Positions 1 through 12,304 are shown, counted from the stretch's first letter. The stretch is DNA of 64,000 bases from Alnus glutinosa (GCF_958979055.1 NC_084899.1:1810501-1874500), one strand, 5' to 3'. The notes: a model not told the origin generated them from the sequence alone. Program-made: numbers and translations.

Positions 1-448
1 TGGATAAATTCTTGTTAAATAATAATAATAATAAATCCAATGGTTGATTTGGAGTGCCACGTCAACATTGTTTGACAATTGTAAGATAGAATACTCGGCA
101 TCAAAAGGACATATGTAATATATACATACGTACATACATCCATATACATCTATATTCTCAAAGTGAAGTTATGTGGAAGATGATTCCACTCTGTTTGATG
201 TGGTGCATTTGAAGAGAAAGAAATTACCGGAGCTTTAAAGACAGTGAGAGAACAATGGCAGAGCCAAAGGCATTCTTTTTCCATACCCTTTTTCAATGGA
301 TTGTTGCTTATAATTGTTTTCATATTTCTAGTTTTCAAGACTTTTTTTTTAACTTTTTTCTTTTTTTGGTTAGGTGTTTCTCTTCTATAATTCATGTGTA
401 CTTGGGTGCGCCTTTTGGTTTTTAATGAAATCCATTCGCTTATAAAAA

Positions 449-490
<42 letters not shown>

Positions 491-576
491 ATGGTTATAA
501 CAAAAAGAATGACTCAAACATCTTCACAAAGCAAAAGACTAAGTTAATATGAAAATTACTTCAATAAAACACCAAC
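1..576. other. AT-rich DNA left of the last recognised CwfJ exon
   Basis: Probably intron or 3' flank of the CwfJ-like gene. It holds a long A-run at about 449-489 and pyrimidine-rich tracts. No exon coding for the expected CwfJ C-terminal domain was found. Confidence 0.4.
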
Positions 577-3224
577 CTGTTAGTGCTAGCATTCTCAGAT
601 CCTTGTTTCTTGTGAGAATAACTCTCACCTTCATCCTGCAGGCTGTGCTTAAAGTTGCAATCTGGACCCCTTTCACATTTTCCCTTGTTAATAAAATCAA
701 AACAAACACCTCTCAGAGACTGTTCTCTTGCATTGCTGTCATGTTGAAAGTTGCATTTTTCCCCTCGCGGACAAGACCCAGAAGATACAAATTTAAAACA
801 CAGCTTATCACCATCTCCTGCTCCATATCTCTGCCGTTTTTGGGAGACATCATATCTCCAATATTGTGAGTCATCAACACTATCACTATGCCTCTTTGTG
901 GCTTCCTTCGCATGAACTGTTTGCTCTGAATATGTATATGGAGACAGGGTAGTGTTTGAGGATTTCATGCTAAGCTCAACAGCTGACATGACAGATGCTG
1001 GAGTAGGAGAAATCGCATGAATAAATTTCTGTGGAGAAAGTTCCCGACCAATAGTTATAGAATGCCCAGAAGCAATATATCTAAATGCCGAAGGTCGAAG
1101 AAAAGACAAGCAAATGAAAGATATCCCATGCAAGAGAGAGAACATCACATGCATAAGCCCAACATCACATGCAGTATCTAGAAATCATAATAAGATATAA
1201 ATGCAAGTGATGTTAAAAATTAGCCTCTAGGGTAATCAAGTGCTTAGCTGCATCAGGGCCATCTCTGTGAAGCATTCATACTTTATACTCAGGGCATAGA
1301 CAAGCCCATAGCAATCTCTTTCCAAAGGAGCTATCCTTGGAAATTCCAGCACTAATGAAACAATTAACTGATACTTGATTGAGACTTTATGTTGCCAAAG
1401 GTAAATATAATAAATTAATAGTTTTGTAAACTTTGTTGCAAAAAGAAAGGTTAAAAAAAAAAAAAAAAAAAAGAACAAGAACAAGAAGATAAAATTATAG
1501 CAAAATAGATCACGAATGCTTACAAAAATTATTATGAGAAACTCAGACCTGTTTATCTTTATTCCCAACAGAAGCAAGACCCAAGAAGCGGGTTATATGC
1601 ACAGCATCAATGTTAGAGTAAGGTTCACGAGCATAGAATATGCCTTTAGTACCTGCAATGTGATACCTACCACGGAAGACAGAGTTCAACCAATAAAAAC
1701 AACATATAATTTTCTTTTAATACAAAGACAAACTTTTAATACGTTATATATGGGCCAGAAAGCAATCAATAAAATGTGAAACATTATGGAAAATACATTC
1801 CAAAAAAGAAATATCTATGCAATGGGGCAGTAAATTCTGATTCTACATTTATGTACAATGATCAATCCAGGATTCCCCAGAGCAACATACCGTGGTTTTA
1901 TCTCTGCTACTAATTCCGATACGGCAGAATCGCTGCCAAATGAATCAGAGAATCCGAGGGGAAGATCAGATGTAGCTGCTCCATTTGTCACCCCACTCGG
2001 CCATTCATTAGTAGTAAATGATTAAGGTAGTCAACTAAACAGACCACACACTAAAAATCCAGCAAGTAACATTCAGAATCACATATAAAATAACCAACTT
2101 CAAGAACAGCTCCCATTCATAGTAGAGCAAGGATATGTTAGGAACAAATCAACTATTCCAGGTTCCTCAGCTATAGCTCGCAATGCGTCCACATCATCTT
2201 GCGTGTACATTCCAAACTGTTGACCATCCGATGAATGCCTACCAGATAAATACGCCACAGATAACCCTATAATCGAAATTAAACAATAATACAAAGTCAT
2301 TATTCATCTAAAAAAAATTATACAAAGTCATCAGCATTTGTCCTGATAAAAACCCTACATCATTGAAATCAGAATACATTCAAATGCCAATATTCTTGTC
2401 AAGATTATCCAGAATCCACAGTACAATTTAAATATGGTGATTATAGACATTCGCTTATAATTCTTAATCTAACTCGTGAAATGTATCACATTGTCAACCA
2501 AACTCATGAAATGCCACTCTAGATAACGAACTAATTTCTCATGTCATACCGTATTCTTGCTTTTTTAAAATTATAAATACCAAATCATTCTTACAGGCTG
2601 CCAAAACAAAAAAAAACTCTTTTTGGCTGCTAAAAGAGCAAGTAGTACAATACTGATGTTGTAACCCTATAAAGCTAAACTGTGAATTAATTTGACCACG
2701 TTACGTTACAATTACATCAAAACTACATGGATTAATCGAAATTAGCTGCTAACCTCTTAAAAAACAAATTAATCCAATAGCAAAATTTGAAACGTACCAT
2801 GGAGCGTGAACTTGCCACTGCCTTTCAACCAGAAAAGATTCTCACAGACCCTGAGGCCGTCCATCTTGAACCCTTTGTTAGCCGAGTCCCTGGTAGCCGC
2901 CGATAGGACCTTAAACGCACCAACGCCGTAGTCGCCGACGAAGTACGTGGGAAGAGGGACTTTGGACCGGCCTTCGGTATAGTCCGCAAGCTCGTCGAGC
3001 CCGTCTGGCGAGTCCGGGAAGAACTGGCCCACGCAGAGTAGCGCGTCGAATGGGCCCGCCGATTTGTTGACCTGGAATTAAAAACAAAACCCTAGAGATA
3101 CGTGGACATTCATAAATGCAGGGAGAGAGAGAGAGAGAGAGAGAGAGACCGATGATACGCGCTTGAAGAGCTGATTGAGGCGGCCAAGAACGTCGCCGCA
3201 GAGCAGAATTCTTGGGGGAGCCAT
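577..3224 (-). CDS. CwfJ/CWF19-like protein with two CCCH zinc fingers (partial, 3' end outside window)
   Basis: Six exons can be joined in frame on the minus strand: 3224-3150, 3071-2798, 2266-2147, 2010-1891, 1666-1549 and 1028-577. The start is the ATG at 3224, giving MAPPRILLCGDVLGRLNQLF, the conserved metallophosphatase-like N-terminus of the CWF19L1/CwfJ family. The last visible exon carries two tandem fingers of spacing C-x8-C-x5-C-x3-H (CFKFVSSGSCPRGEKCNFQH and CFDFINKGKCERGPDCNFKH). The family's CwfJ C-terminal domains should follow, but after the donor at 577/576 no further exon was recognised in bases 1-576, so the rest lies past the left edge or has been lost. Family knowledge: CWF19/CwfJ proteins are linked to late or post-catalytic spliceosomes and lariat debranching; plant members with this layout are annotated as CCCH zinc-finger/CwfJ-like proteins (Arabidopsis At5g56900 from memory). 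Intron 3 is AT-AC (separate entry). Confidence 0.87.
2011..2146 (-). other. U12-type AT-AC intron inside the CwfJ-like gene
   Basis: On the minus strand the exon ends ...CTAAC and the intron starts ATATCCTTG, matching the U12 5' splice consensus ATATCCTTT at 8 of 9 positions. Near its end is TACCTTAAT, a close match to the U12 branch-site TTCCTTAAY, about 11-12 nt before the terminal AC. Splicing AC|ATATCC...TACTAC|T restores the reading frame through ...DLFLT-NEWPSGV. No AG lies between the branch site and the exon, so an ordinary GT-AG model does not fit. Length is 136 bp. Confidence 0.85.
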
Positions 3225-3428
3225 GTGTGTATCAGTCAAGTGTTTGCGCGCGCGCGTGAGACAGAGAGAGGGTCTGAACTCTGAAGCTTGAAGATGAAAG
3301 AGCGGCTTTGGGCTGCAGATCTGATCATGGGCCGGTTAAGGGCCCCTCATCAGCCCATACAAATGCAATTGAGAGTTTCAATCCCGGCCCTCGTATTAAT
3401 TCCATTAGTTAGGCTTCAAAAAACCTTT

Positions 3429-4438
3429 TCTTTTTTTTTTTTCTTTTTTTCTTTTTTTAAACAATGAACTCAGGGCTCCTTGCATTAAAAACCATCAGGC
3501 CCGAGGGCACATCACAGTGAGTAGAAATACAAACGCATGCTACCCACTAAGCTAGAATATTTGACTTGGATGTTGTCAACAAATAAACAAATATTACAAA
3601 ATCAGGCATTTGAGCCATTCTCTACATGTAAGCACCATTTCTAAAGATGAGAAGGCTGATTCGGACAAAACAAGCCCTAAAACAAACCAATAATATCTGA
3701 AAACTCATAAACAAACTTGAAGAAGAAAAAAAACAATACAAGGAAAACAAAACCACAAACATAAACATCAAACAAGCGGTCATCGAAAAATCTTGTCGGT
3801 GCCGACGCATAAACAACATGCGCCATACACGAACCCCACCCCAGTGACAACTAATTGTCGAAAACCCTCCCCACCACCGGCCAAGACCAAAAAGAGAGAC
3901 CCGTGACCCACACTCACAAAAACAGAGAATGAAAACCTTGGCGCGTGCAGGCCACGCGCCGACCACCGTAAACCCACATGGCCGTGGCTAAAGGCAGTAG
4001 GACCGGAAAGCGACAGCAAACTCCAATAAGAAGCGCATGTCCCAAAAAGCCAGGAGGATGAGCATAGATCTAGCGAAGAAAGCGAAGAAAACAGTGAAGC
4101 TCGGCCATAAATTCTCACCCCAAACGATCTATCTTGCTTGCCATTCCTACCAGAAATACAAATACAAAAACACAACCAAATACTAAAACAAAACAAACTT
4201 TACTGGTTCTACAAAACCAAAGAGGAAAACCACTTCATAATCTTAAAGGTTATGAGGCAAAACACCCCTGAATCTAACTATGGGGAAGACGTAAGACCTT
4301 CTAGAAGGTCACAAAAAACACCGTGTGGAGGAGAGAGGAGTGAAACCTCCCTCCCCCCATGCCACAAAATCTATCAACGCTCTCTCTCTCTAGAAAGTAT
4401 CGGGAGTTTCTCTCTCTTGCTCTTTCCAGCATAGACAC
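3429..4438 (-). mobile_element. Degraded poly(A)-tailed retroposon (LINE-like, non-coding)
   Basis: Read on the minus strand this is a roughly 1-kb unit that begins in GA-rich sequence, runs through a GC-richer body and ends in an interrupted A-tract (T/C tract 3430-3457 on the plus strand). The flanks look like a diverged target duplication: cttcaaaaaacctttt at 3413-3428 against cttcttaaaaaaacttta at 4438-4455, alignable with one gap. Open frames inside (for example 3780-4196) resemble no known protein. Its structure parallels the better preserved retroposon at 26274-27354. It could be a 5'-truncated LINE, a SINE/LINE composite or an old processed transcript. Confidence 0.5.
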
Positions 4439-4455
4439 TTCTTAAAAAAACTTTA

Positions 4456-7400
4456 TTATTGAAGAGTAATGCTACAAATAACATTTTTATCTCATAACTA
4501 TTTTATAATGTTGACGTGGTTGTCCTAACCTTCCCTAAAATTAATTGCCTCAAAATAACCTATCCCAAAAGGGAAATTCCAATTCATTGGGCCTTTCGAT
4601 ACAATCACGTCCAAACTATATGATTGAATAAATCTTTCTCTATTCGTTGCAAAATATATATATTACTGAAAGATAAGAAGGAAAAAAAAAATATTTTTAT
4701 CGATCACATAAATGATAAACCCTGCCTCGCGATGAAAGACTAAGGAAGGAAACACAAAGTGAGAACCATAACTGATAAACTTGAAGGGCTTCCTGTGAAA
4801 TGATGGAATTGATTGGAAGTTTGGAACTATCAAGAAAGCATCTAAGAAAAAAATGTGGTGCATAGTATTAGTATTCCACATAATAGAATATCCTAAAATT
4901 CTATCTTAATATTCAATTAAGACTTAATTACAACTGATTTGAGCCGCAATCTGATAATGGGCTAGTCCATGATAGGTTAAGTGCCCGATTTAAAATGCAA
5001 GATAGAGTTTCAATTTCGACCGTCATCTTAATTCAACTATAGGATCAAGATTGTCTAAAGTTCTTAAATTCTTTTAATGAAAAATGATAGAAATACTCAC
5101 GGTACACAACAAGTGCACAACAGCAAGATACAATGAAGTGGGGCCTACACATTGAGTTTCACTCTATTGTGTCTTGGTGTTGTGCACCTGTTGTACACTG
5201 TGAATGCAAGAATCACTCCCCTTCTTTAATTCCTAGAATATTTTATCGTCCCGGTTCAATTGAGGGATGAAATAAATCAATGTAATAAAATATCTTGATA
5301 TTTGTAGAAGGTCTCAATCCTCAATCAAGACTTCTTAACCCCGCCAACATAATTGGCCAGATAATTATATGGATATTCCTGCCTATCCCATCTTTTCAAG
5401 ACTCAAGTGTCTCGTCTCTATTACCAAACAAAAAGAAGAAAAGAAAAAGTTATCTCATTTTACTTTTCCTAATAACCCTGTCTTTTCTTTTAACTAATTA
5501 ATCATACGTAATACACAAATATTTTATAAACATTTCACAGAGTTTGAACAAGGTACATACATCATCGGTGTACTTCCACTTCACACCTATTGTAATAATA
5601 AACGACTCGTTAAGTCGTAACTTTTTCTTTGATTGGATTCTCAAAGTTTTTATCGCTCCATTTCTGCAAGGGCAGATAACCCATCGTTGTCTCGGTTGGA
5701 GAACATTTATGCCCTCTCCTACCCCTTTGAATAGGACAAAAAAAAGTGTGTATAACAGGATTGAGATCCCATGTGCCTCATTTCAACCATCTAAATGATG
5801 ACAACAATTAAAAAGAGAGTAAAAAATAAAAAGGTCATAATTTGTGTTGATCCTTCCAAGTGGGTGGTCCAAAAAAAGGTACTGCACCCGTGTAATTTTG
5901 TCATACCTAGGATTTTAATTTAGTAAAAAAATAATAATAATAATAATAATAATAATTAAATCCGATCCAGTAACATTTTGGAGTCACACTACCGATAAAT
6001 TAGAACCACATAAATGGTGATACTAGAGAGGGTATTGTCATTTGTCAGTAGTGTTCATACCGGCCGTATACTTTTCAAGAAGGGAAAGAGTAGTTGGTCC
6101 AGTTAGTTGGCACATGCTCCTCAATCACACTAAGTGGGAACAAGCTCACCCTGACTGCACAATAAATAACAACATTTATTGTCGATTATTTCTCTCTATT
6201 ATTTTTTTTTTTTGACATAATTTCTCTCTATTATTGGTCTTTCTTTACTTTCATTGTCAGTATTTTACACGTAATTAATTCACCTTTTCTTGAGACACCT
6301 AATATATATATATAAACAGTAAAAAGAAAAAGAAGCAGATATTTTTTAAGTTTATTTTCATTATAATGGTTATGAATTTTACTTTAGTAACACGTTAAAT
6401 CATTATTTATTATATAAGTTTAAGTTGATAAAAAAATATAAATTTAATTAATATTTTAACACAATAAATAAGAAAAAAAAAATATGACTTAGTTATTTTT
6501 TTTGTTTTGTAGAAAAAAAAGAAAAAGAACAAAAAAAGAAAAAGAAAAAGGAGAGCGATGGCCTTAAAAAGCTCACTTCCTTTCTTCATTTCTTTTCTTT
6601 TTTTTTTTCTTTCTTTTTTTCCTCTCATTATTTCTATCATCGATCTCCCTATCAAACAAACAATCAAAGCATCAATGAATGAAGGAAAAGGTTTTGGTGT
6701 ACTGGAACTCTGGAAGTGGATAAGAGACAACGTGTAAACTCACGCTTCGAATGCGGCCAAAATAAGTCTGTCAATGACGACAGAAGGGTGACGTCACACC
6801 GGTGCCCCGCCAAGAAGGTCGACTTCTCAACTGTCGTTTATAGAAATGAACAGTATTGGCCTCTTGGGCTCATCCTCACGAACCAGCCACCTACTCCTGA
6901 CGTGTACAAGTGCGATCGGGGGACGACGTTTTCCCGACGACATCGTGAATCATCTCTCCAAGTAAAAGGTTATGGAAAATTGTAGACGCTTTTCTGCGGC
7001 AATTGCTGACATTTTGTTAATGTGATGAAGACTACTTAGACTTGAGATTTTCAAGTCCCTCAATGCAATGAGTACTTAAGATAAGACTGATTTTTGTACA
7101 AAACTTTGAATTGAACAAATTTTTCAAAGTTGGTTGGTTAAGGGAAGGTTTTCAATAGTTTATAACATATGAATCTGATTACAATTCGACTTAATTTATT
7201 TATGTGTAATGAATGGATAGAAAGTTGTAACATATCATCACACCATCCCGTCAGTGTTTACGGCGGTTCATTATATCTCATGGGTCACAGTCTAAATAAC
7301 TCGAATCCGTGATGCAGTGATTGGCTTTAATACCTATTATAATATATGAAAAGTATATTATATTTTCCGTATATTTATATTTTATTTATATTAAAATATT

Positions 7401-8402
7401 CTCTATTTTACGAATTAATTGTAATCAAATATTGAGATTTGATAATCATAATTTGTTTTTACTATAAACCTTAAAAATAATGACCTATGTAATGTAAACA
7501 AACATGTTAATGAACACAATGTAGCTCTTAAGGCTAATTCGTAGTCGTGGACGTAGATGTCTAACACTGAACCACTCGTAATTTTTTGTGTCATTTACTT
7601 TCTAAAGTTTTAGAGCTAGTTTGGTAACACTTTTTAAGACAATTTTGGTTTTTTAAAACAAAAATATAAAAGCTTTAATAAACAATTAAAAATACAAAAC
7701 ACTCGATAAACTATTTTTACTAATTTCAGGTCACATCACAATAAAAAAATCAAAAAACAAAAAATACCGACTAAAATGTTTTACCAAACAGCCCTTAAGG
7801 GTGCACAATTAATTAACGGATTGCAGATATTCTGTGAGGGAGTTGAAGTTTCTTCCTTAAAAATCTTTAACTATATATGACCCCATATGTCTGCATTCAC
7901 ATACCGAGTCAATTGGAACCGGTTTTAATTTACTGATGGAGTTGGGGACTTGGCCTGTCAATTGCTCGGATAGGATACACGTCACGCATTAGTGCCGCTC
8001 AACCTTTAACCAGACATACTTTGGAAAAGCATCTTCTATATTTCATTGTCAAATATAATAAATCTAAATCCAAATCCAAAATATCTATTAAAAAAAAATA
8101 CAAATTCAAAATATCTATTAAAAAAAAATACAAATCCAAAACACTACATATCCAAATAACTAAATACAAACAAATTTTTAATATATATATAGACAGTTAG
8201 CGGTTAATTATAACCGCTTTTGAAAGTAGTTTATGCGATTAGCAATTACGGATCAATTATAACTACCTCGTTTGTATATACTTTCAATCAACCTTATAGA
8301 AAAATAAAAATAAAATAAAATAAAATTACGCATATTAATTAGCACGTTACTCTAAGTTGGAGTAATTCGAGAACACGAGTTTATTTGGTCATAAGTGTAA
8401 TG
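4456..8402. other. AT-rich intergenic DNA
   Basis: No supportable gene. It contains an (AAT)n run near 5930-5955, homopurine/homopyrimidine tracts near 6470-6620, and a 30-bp tandem repeat at 8071-8145 (two copies plus a partial third; unit starting caaatccaaaatatct). A short open frame at 6716-6985 opens on a non-ATG codon and shows no recognisable domain. Confidence 0.5.
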
Positions 8403-8410
8403 CATATATG

Positions 8411-8515
8411 CAGGGGTAGAGCTAGCCCCAGCTCTCAGATTTTTTTAAAAAATTTAACTCCTAATTTTTTTATTTTTCAATTTTTTTCCCTAAATCCCGA
8501 ATGCTCCACCCCCTG
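8411..8515. mobile_element. hAT-type MITE, 105 bp
   Basis: The ends are caggggtagagc and gctccaccccctg, imperfect terminal inverted repeats of the CAGGGGYGGAGC type seen in many plant hAT-like MITEs. The flanks catatatg (8403-8410) and catttatg (8516-8523) match at 7 of 8 positions, as expected for an 8-bp hAT target duplication. The interior is T/A-rich and non-coding. Confidence 0.75.
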
Positions 8516-8523
8516 CATTTATG

Positions 8524-9443
8524 GATTGTTCTGATTGGTGGCAAGCGTCACATGCATGTATAATGCATCGAAAACCGAAAAGTACTTTATAATTATGAAG
8601 GGCCAAATCATATACTCCTTTTTCTCCTAATATTTGATTAAAGGGAAGAAAAGCATATATATATATATCATTATTTTTTTTCATCCAATGGGAAAAGATA
8701 GCAACTTGCATGTTTTTTAATATATATATATATATATTAATTAAAAAAATGGCATGGTCAATGAGTGCCAGTTTTGTATTAGACCAATGTTTTTTAATTA
8801 ATTAATTCTTCTGCATGCATGTGACAAGAAATATGCTCGAGAAGTAGGCATGCATAAGGAATGCCACTTTGAATCCAGTTAGACGAGTTGCACGAGTCAC
8901 CCATCCAACAAGGCAACTACTTTATTTAATTTAGTTTATAAAATTTACATTGTGCTTTATGAACAGCAGAAAAATAATGTTTTTTTTTTGGGTTAGGGGG
9001 AAAACTTTGACCCTTTCCGTAATTGGACCGTTCGCAAAATTCATCACTGTAAATATTATATTATATAATTTAGAAAAAAATTCACTTAATCTTTAAGACT
9101 TTCATAACTCTTACAATTATCTTTTTAAAATTAACACGTGGCCTTCAAATCCTTAACAACCTCAATCCCCCATGGCTCCCTCTCTCCTTTTTGCTTAATA
9201 AAAAAAGTAGTTGTATCTACATTATAATAACATAAATAATACCACTGAGAATTTGACATCATACGGCACGAGATGCTTTAATTATAGATGCTTTTGCTTT
9301 GGCGTTTTGGCATCACCTTCCTGCTCTAGTTTTTCTAGGTTTTTGTCTTGTCATTTTTTAATTCAGTAATGAGTTTAGCCACACAAAAACCTAATATTTA
9401 CAACTTAAGCTTCGGTTAAGTTTTATTATTATTATTATTATTA

Positions 9444-9475
<32 letters not shown>

Positions 9476-10788
9476 CTTCGGTTAAGTTTTCATATATAAA
9501 TATTATCTTAACGTAAAAACGTCTTTAATTGATTTTTTTTTTTGTAAGCTTCTAACCGTCATCCTAAAAATATGTTGGAAAGGTGAAGGAGGTTCCAACG
9601 AGGTTAGTATTGGCAGAAGTGGAACCACTATTTTTCTTTATTTTTATTTTTGACAAGAAAAATTTCACTATTTATACGTGATATTTCATTATTTTTACAA
9701 TTATATTCTTAAACTTTAAAAAATAACAATTCAGTCTATCCATCTTATAATTTTTTTATTTTTGCAATTTAAACCCATTAATTTTTTTTATTAAATACTA
9801 ATAAAAAGGTGTCAAAATTCATTTTTTTTAAGTTAAAAAAAAAAAGTGAGTCTCCACGCTTGAAATGCATATACATCTATTGTTTGCTTGTTCGAAAATA
9901 CAAAATACTTCTTAAATGTTTTTTTTTTTTTTTTTAAAGAATACGCGTGTTCTTTTCGGTTATTTAAAGATATGAACAGTAGAATCAGCTGTCACCAGCT
10001 TCATGCACGCCTGCCGGCCTCCCTCCAATGGCTCCAAACAGATATTTTCATTTTATAAGCTGACTTGATGTCAAATATTTGGTCCGAAAATTAAAAAAAA
10101 AAAAAAAAAAAAGGACTCTTAAGTCTTATCAATCAATTCAAGTCAGGAGTCACCGTTCATTTTAGGTGAACGGTGAACCGTTCAGATGTTACCTACAAAG
10201 TCCAAAACAAAAAAGTAGGCGTTGGAGTGCTTTTTGGAGGTGGTTATTGTATATAAGTATACTGTATACCTGATTTTATATTACTTAAAATTTAAGAACC
10301 ACGTTTGAATAACATTAAAAAAATATTTATTAAATATAATTTTTTTAATTTAATGATAAATTTAAAAGTTACATCAATTTTAAAAGAACTCAATAAAAAT
10401 ATGAATCCTTCTTATAAGATTATTCATAACTTATTATATTTTTATTTTATTGAACTAACCGTTATTAAAGACCGATAAATACTGGTAATCTACCAAATCA
10501 GTCTAATAATAATAATAAAAAAAAAAAGTAATATATAACATTTATTTACGGTTAAATTTGTAACATCTAATCTTAAATCATGAAAATATTTACCCTCAAT
10601 TTCAGTGAAACGTTCAGATCCTAGTCTATTGGGCATTGATAGAGGTACAAATGAAGAGTCAGAACTCCTATATAAGAAAACAACAAACAAAATTTAATCC
10701 GAGTAAAAAGAAAACAATAAAGAGGGGAAAAAGGTAAAACCTCATAACCACGAGGCATATTTCCCAATAAAGACTCTGCGACACTCTC
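8524..10788. other. AT-rich intergenic DNA upstream of the A70-like gene
   Basis: No gene recognised. It holds TA repeats (8658-8670, 8721-8738), a TTA/poly(T)/poly(A) block at 9421-9472 flanked by an 18-bp direct repeat, and several A or T homopolymers. Confidence 0.5.
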
Positions 10789-10794
10789 TATAAG
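10789..10794 (+). promoter_or_regulatory. Candidate TATA box of the A70-like gene
   Basis: TATAAG within ctctataagc, 71 bp upstream of the ATG at 10865. Spacing would give a 5' UTR of about 40-50 bp. Positional inference only. Confidence 0.4.
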
Positions 10795-10864
10795 CTAACC
10801 TATCTTCATCGTCTTCGGTCACCCTCTGCCAAAGAAGCTCTGTCTCTCTGTGTGGTTTGCTGAG

Positions 10865-11572
10865 ATGAGCTCCATTTGGGATTTCATGGCGACTTGGTTA
10901 ACTTCCACCTGGCTCTTCATCTTCTTCAACCTCACCATCCTCACCCTCTTCCTCGCCTCGCATTTCGGCTCTCACAAAAAACCACAACAACAACAACAAC
11001 TCGCTCGAGCCCCGTCTCTGCTCGACCGAGTTAGGTCCTTCGACCTCTCTTTCTACAAGCAGTTCGAGCAACCCAACACAGCCCCGGCCACAGAGTTTCT
11101 ACAACCCGATCAGTGCGATCACGCCAACCCGGATAATCCTCCGACCCAACTCGTCCGATCTCCTTCTCTTTTGGAACGGCTCAAGTGCCTCAACCTCCCC
11201 ACTCTCTACAGATCTGACTCGTCCGTCCCGGAAGTGGAACCCGAACCCGAAAATGAAGCCCCTGACCCGAGCGTGGACACGGACGCGGGCCCGGGTCAGG
11301 ATCATGGCAGTGTGGTGAGACGGACCAAGTCCGCCAAGGCTGTCGGGGCTGCGGAGAGGCCTCGGGAAAAGATGAAGAAGTCGGTCAGCGAGAGATCGGC
11401 GCTGGAGGAGAACGACGTCGTCATACGACGCAGAGAAACCTCGGCGTTGGGAGACGACGAAGAGGTGGACGCCAAGGCTGATGATTTTATCAACAGGTTC
11501 AAGCAGCAGTTGCGGTTGCAGAGGCTTGACTCTCTTCTGCGTTACAGGGAATTCCTTAAGGGGGGGAATTAG
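10865..11572 (+). CDS. A70-like DUF4408/DUF761 protein
   Basis: Single-exon gene for 235 aa. The first in-frame ATG is 10865 (MSSIWDFMATWLTST); the frame also opens upstream at a GTG, which is not a credible plant start. Residues about 11-34 form a hydrophobic membrane segment typical of DUF4408. A Gln run follows, then a duplicated motif: ARAPSLLDRVRSFDLSFYK (47-65) and VRSPSLLERLKCLNLPTLY. The middle is acidic and Pro-rich, then basic/Ser-rich (RRTKSAK, KKSVSERS). The C-terminus ADDFINRFKQQLRLQRLDSL is the DUF761 signature. Relatives are the pathogen-associated-molecular-pattern-induced A70 protein (Arabidopsis At5g56980 from memory) and cotton-fibre-type proteins. Molecular function is unknown; a defence or stress role is inferred from the family name only. 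Confidence 0.87.
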   Translation: MSSIWDFMATWLTSTWLFIFFNLTILTLFLASHFGSHKKPQQQQQLARAPSLLDRVRSFDLSFYKQFEQPNTAPATEFLQPDQCDHANPDNPPTQLVRSPSLLERLKCLNLPTLYRSDSSVPEVEPEPENEAPDPSVDTDAGPGQDHGSVVRRTKSAKAVGAAERPREKMKKSVSERSALEENDVVIRRRETSALGDDEEVDAKADDFINRFKQQLRLQRLDSLLRYREFLKGGN

Positions 11573-12304
11573 GATTTAATGTTTTCTTTCTTTTTCGGTC
11601 TATTATGGAAAATTAGTTGTTGATTCTTCCCCTGGAAAAGGCTATGGGTATGTTGGTCATTTCGGCTTTTGATGACTACATTATCAATGCTCAGGAGAGG
11701 AGGTTGGTGAATGAACGTGGGGTTGGCACTTGGCAGGGAAGGGGGAAGAAATGAATACCAGAGAGAGAGAGCAATAGACCATGGTGGTGGAAATTGATTG
11801 AATTTCGTGGGGGTTGTTCTGTCTTTTTGCTTCTATTAGGTAAATTAGCGGTAATGTAATTAAATGGTAAGTAATTTTGTGTCAGCCTGATGTGTGTGTG
11901 TTTTCAGGAACTTGCATTTTTATGGGTGTATGGGAAGAGTTTCCCCCAAGTGGATCTGCTCCTTGGATTGGATTGAATTTCATGGGTCATTCTGTCATTT
12001 TGATCCTTTTACGTTTGTTAAAATTAGGGTAACATAATTAAGAGTGTTCTGCGTTAATTTTGATGTCTGTTGTTTCTGTTGCATTTTCTTTTCGTGGGTG
12101 TTCATATTATAGTGTACAAAAGGATCTTCAATTCTGCTAAGGGCTTTTCATTTCAAAAAAAAAAAAATAGAGATAATCTATTTGAAGTGAAAGTGGAGAA
12201 AATTTAATTTAATAGTAGTATATACGGGGTGTCATGCCATCATTACATGCAACAAAACGAAATTTGAATCGAGAAAATCTCACCTATTTTCATTCGGTCA
12301 TTCT

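Noticed and set aside
150..395. Minus-strand frame containing KECLWLC, reminiscent of the KECWFC start of the CwfJ C-terminal domain
   Set aside because: Needs an inserted codon, and nothing after it follows the expected domain; no good acceptor. Treated as chance.
549..869. 106-aa plus-strand frame
   Set aside because: Antisense of the CCCH zinc-finger exon.
6716..6985. 89-aa plus-strand frame
   Set aside because: No ATG at its opening codon, no domain, isolated in AT-rich DNA.
10850..10864. Five-codon N-terminal extension of the A70-like protein
   Set aside because: Would start at GTG; the ATG at 10865 is the credible start.
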